DNA of 64,000 bases. Source: Melanopsichium pennsylvanicum. Taxonomy: Eukaryota; Basidiomycota; Ustilaginomycetes; Ustilaginales. The translations under genes were made by a program, and so were the position numbers. The stretch is from the NCBI GenBank assembly GCA_900208305.1, contig OAPG01000004.1, forward strand, positions 186,001 to 250,000. Direction: 5' to 3'. Under the pieces are notes generated by a model. It saw nothing but the letters and a program-made list of their open reading frames with translations. It was not told where the DNA came from and did not search any database. Shown piece by piece: positions 61,424-64,000 of the stretch; the stretch's first letter is position 1; each line of letters begins with the position of its first letter.

Positions 61424-63163
61424 TCAATGTCCGAAGTAATGTGCGTAGCGCCACGCGTCCTCCAGCTCTGGCTTGAAGTGAGACTCGAGTGTTGCCAGTG
61501 CATTCTCTTGCGGAATCTCGTAAGGGTTCGGTTGGCCTGGCATGTACTCTGACTGCATTGGTTCAAGCGTCTGCCATTGTGGATGATGCTGCAGGCTGGG
61601 CTCGCCTTGGACGAGCGGGAGCGCATGTCTTGAACTCATCCCTACGCTGGAACCCAAGGTTGGAGTTAGAGGAGGTGAATCCACATGTGCCATCGCGGTA
61701 CCCTCCTCTAGATAGGGTTCATATTCAACTTTTACTCTCGAGAGGCCGCCTGTCCGAGCTGAAGGTCCAATTCCAGCTCTTTGAACACGGGTCTCTGATC
61801 GTTTCTGTTCACGATCGACCTCCATGACGCCGCCTTGGCTGCCTTTCTGCAAAGCCAAATTGATGCGTTTCGCTTGTGTATCATCAAGCCATTTCAAATA
61901 GGGAGTTCTGAACGGATGACCGAGTGGCCTTGGTAATCCAAAGACTTCTGTTTCGAATGGAACTTGACCGGGGGGACGACTAAGCACGGAAGTAGATCTT
62001 AGGCGAAATGGATCAACTTTGAACTGCATGATAAGAGCTGCAGCATTCCCAACATCCTTTGGGAGAGTGTAAATGGTCTTGAAGTGAAGAGAAGGCACAG
62101 CTCTTGTGGGACGTACAATGGCTATCGGGATGAGAACAGAAGTTCCTTCGCGGTCGAGCGAATGTTTGAACTGTATTCTGTCGAGAACAGGATATTTGTG
62201 ATCATTGAAGCTGTACATTTGTACTTTTGGATTATCCTTTTGATCTTTTCCGTAGATGATAGGGGCTTGAAACCATGTCTTTAGCTCTGTCGGATCATCG
62301 ATTGTCGTTTGCACGAGAGCGTAAGCATGAAACATGGCTTTGTCATATGGGTTGTTAAGCCGTTCTAACATGTCCTTGCTGTTCTCAGCAATATTCAAAA
62401 GTTGACCCTGTGTAAGTACATTTTGATATTTGTGCGACTCTTGAGCGAGAGGATAAGCAGAAAGTTCGCGCTCGATCGAGTTTGGACTGTATCCGAATCG
62501 TTCCAAATCGTAGCGTACAGGCCATTTGAAGACCTCTGCAGCTTCGTTCAACCAGCGAGAACCATCGGTGGGCTTATTCTGGCTCCAAACAATACGATAA
62601 GGGAGGCTGTCTTGCTGAGAGTTATCTCCAAATTGACCGCGGATGATGCATTTGAGATCCAACCACCATTGGGCATTGGTCAACCTAGTCACGGTGACTT
62701 TGTGCATGAAGACAGCTACATCTGGGTTTGATCTTCTAGACGGATTCTTCGGCATGATGTCAGCGATACGTTTGAAGACGACAGGCGTGTGAGTATTGCC
62801 GTCGAAGAAGTTTGCGAATGCAGGATGATTGCGGAGATCCTCCGGAGTGAGGGTGTTGCCCTTTTGTGAAATCGCACTGCGACCGCGCTCACTGATTTCG
62901 AACCAATTCTGCGCATAGAAGTGGTGCGCGTCGAATGTCTCATCGGCGACCTCGGACCGTTTGCGGTACCTATCGATATCAATCGGATTGCCTTGACCGT
63001 CGAGAAATCCGTAATCTCGAAGGAAGTTCGTTAAGGGTTCTTGGCTAGGAAGGAATGCGGATCTCGAGCTCGACCCTCGTCCACCGGCGCAAGAAGCTTG
63101 ACGGACCACCAGCAGTATAAGCCAAAGAGTGGCGACGACGAAGAAAACCGAGTGTCGACTCAT
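61424..63163 (-). CDS. predicted secreted protein, candidate effector
   Basis: The protein has 579 residues from the ATG at 63163, chosen because it starts a signal peptide (MSRHSVFFVVATLWLILLVV, cleavage near residue 26); an ATG 16 codons earlier adds a polar extension. A TATA element lies 84 bases upstream. The mature protein has an N-terminal half with NPDVAVFMHKVTV and TNAQWWLDLKCIIRGQFGD, then a region aligning by eye with the protein at 54745-55959: a helix starting TQGQLLNIAENSK, TWFQAPI, the core LDRIQF near 325 and AIVRPT near 348, and a strand ending TIYTLP. The last ~150 residues are Gln/Pro/Ser-rich. No enzyme motif is seen. I infer a diverged paralogue with an extra N-terminal module. 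Confidence 0.75.
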   Translation of the reverse strand: MSRHSVFFVVATLWLILLVVRQASCAGGRGSSSRSAFLPSQEPLTNFLRDYGFLDGQGNPIDIDRYRKRSEVADETFDAHHFYAQNWFEISERGRSAISQKGNTLTPEDLRNHPAFANFFDGNTHTPVVFKRIADIMPKNPSRRSNPDVAVFMHKVTVTRLTNAQWWLDLKCIIRGQFGDNSQQDSLPYRIVWSQNKPTDGSRWLNEAAEVFKWPVRYDLERFGYSPNSIERELSAYPLAQESHKYQNVLTQGQLLNIAENSKDMLERLNNPYDKAMFHAYALVQTTIDDPTELKTWFQAPIIYGKDQKDNPKVQMYSFNDHKYPVLDRIQFKHSLDREGTSVLIPIAIVRPTRAVPSLHFKTIYTLPKDVGNAAALIMQFKVDPFRLRSTSVLSRPPGQVPFETEVFGLPRPLGHPFRTPYLKWLDDTQAKRINLALQKGSQGGVMEVDREQKRSETRVQRAGIGPSARTGGLSRVKVEYEPYLEEGTAMAHVDSPPLTPTLGSSVGMSSRHALPLVQGEPSLQHHPQWQTLEPMQSEYMPGQPNPYEIPQENALATLESHFKPELEDAWRYAHYFGH

Positions 63164-63246
63164 TTTTCGCGAACAAGGATCAGATTCAACGTTGAGAGCA
63201 CAAAGTGGCAAATTGCTTGGATATTCATCACGTCGTTAGAGTCGAG

Positions 63247-63255
63247 ATATTTATA
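63247..63255 (-). promoter_or_regulatory. TATA element of the 579-residue secreted protein gene
   Basis: TATAAATAT on the minus strand, 84 bases upstream of the chosen ATG, a normal distance for a short-leader gene. This supports the start at 63163. Confidence 0.5.
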
Positions 63256-64000
63256 GGACTTTAAAGGATCGTTGAACAGTCATGCGGACGTCCACAGACA
63301 GAGATCGTGTTACATTTTGAGGCATCCTGGTCACAAATCTGCATTGTAATTACATCCAGCAACAATCCCCACCGACTTTGGTGAGGTAATATTTGCGGTT
63401 TTAATTTCGCTGCATTGCCAGCCCGCACTTGTCCCTGCCGACTGCAAGGCTTTCCCACCATCACAAACCAATCGCACTATTCGGTGTTTTGAAGACGCTT
63501 TTGCTTTTCTCGTTTCATGTAGCACGAATCAGGGATTGGAAGAGCTACCTCATAGTCAAGCCACGACCGATCTGATGGCTCTCTTACGACTGTGCCATCA
63601 TGTGCTTTGTCTGTGTTGAGACTAGACGTCGCACCTGGTCTACTTTCAACTCTTCTAATTCTGCCGTCGAAATCCTTTCTTCATTGTCCATGTGCCTGCT
63701 CTTTCTCAAGTACAGTACATTACAGTACAGTAATGCGTTTCTGGCGCTTTTTTCATGTAGGGTTGCTCAACTTGTTTTGCAAAACATGCCTGATTCATTT
63801 GTGGGCGATCAATTAGGGTATCCAGGGACAGATAAACTTGCTGCAAACCATGTCCCCTACCTACTTTTCATGCACGGAAGTTGTCAACAAGAATCAGAGG
63901 GTCGACACGCGTAGCTTTGCAACAAACAACATCAACACGTAAAGAGGCCATTGGCTCGAGGAGGGTGTTTGTATCCGACGTCGCTTGTTTGCTTTCTGCT
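63256..64000. other. gene-free right edge
   Basis: No gene is supported. Three overlapping or adjoining TACAGTA words lie at 63711, 63721 and 63726. Short frames lack motifs. Confidence 0.45.

Noticed and set aside
1..64000. CRISPR arrays, operons, ribosome binding sites, attachment sites, telomeric repeats
   Set aside because: None are seen; the gene structure is eukaryotic and no TTAGGG array is present.

Overview
The window looks like a chromosomal segment of a smut fungus (Ustilaginaceae, the Ustilago/Sporisorium group). Grounds: mostly intron-poor, long, Ser/Ala/Pro-rich reading frames with strong C-terminal eukaryotic domains, GT-AG introns where they occur, CT-rich leaders, and a set of short secreted proteins of unknown function next to housekeeping genes, a layout typical of smut effector loci. 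Species is not decided. I could not run searches; names rest on motifs read by eye.

Layout. 1-7.1 kb: no convincing gene; it holds a 646-base stretch without a single CpG (5121-5766), probably an eroded, once methylated repeat. 7.1-9.9 kb (-): Def1-like CUE/poly-Q protein. 9.9-13 kb: long non-coding region with a (CA)14 microsatellite. 13.05-14.65 kb (+): dual-specificity phosphatase of the MAP-kinase phosphatase type. 15.5-17.2 kb (-): heme catalase. 18.5-19.6 kb (-): secreted protein. 20.8-25.7 kb (-): very large disordered protein with seven 22-residue repeats. 26.2-26.7 kb: a second CpG-poor patch. 27.5-28.4 kb (+): small two-exon gene. 29.3-31.2 kb (+): mitochondrial malic enzyme. 31.6-33.3 kb (-): unknown protein. 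34.3-38.1 kb (-): RhoGEF, divergent from a spliced SAP30-like gene (38.97-39.66 kb, +). 40.5-43.6 kb (+): DDT/WHIM/PHD chromatin protein with an in-frame TAG before a further 93 open codons. 43.9-48.6 kb: gene-free. 48.7-49.7 kb (+): unknown protein, convergent with a spliced SOM1-like mitochondrial gene (50.05-51.0 kb, -), itself divergent from an intracellular alpha-amylase (52.0-53.6 kb, +). 53.8-54.3 kb (-): eroded reading frame.

54.7-63.2 kb is a secreted-protein cluster: a 404-residue protein (+), a tandem-duplicated pair (-) whose left copy is frameshifted and whose right copy carries 90-bp repeats, a possible relic, and a 579-residue protein (-). The 18.5, 54.7 and 61.4 kb proteins share a spaced core motif, [IL]-[QR]-F-x(15,18)-[AT]-I-x-R-P-x(15,17)-P, suggesting one diverged secreted family on both sides of the housekeeping block.

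The core genes cover Pol II turnover, chromatin regulation (Sin3/HDAC and DDT-PHD), MAPK and Rho signalling, peroxide detoxification, malate and starch/glycogen metabolism and mitochondrial inner-membrane protein processing. They do not form an operon-like pathway. The most novel material is the secreted family, the 22-residue-repeat protein and the CpG-free islands.
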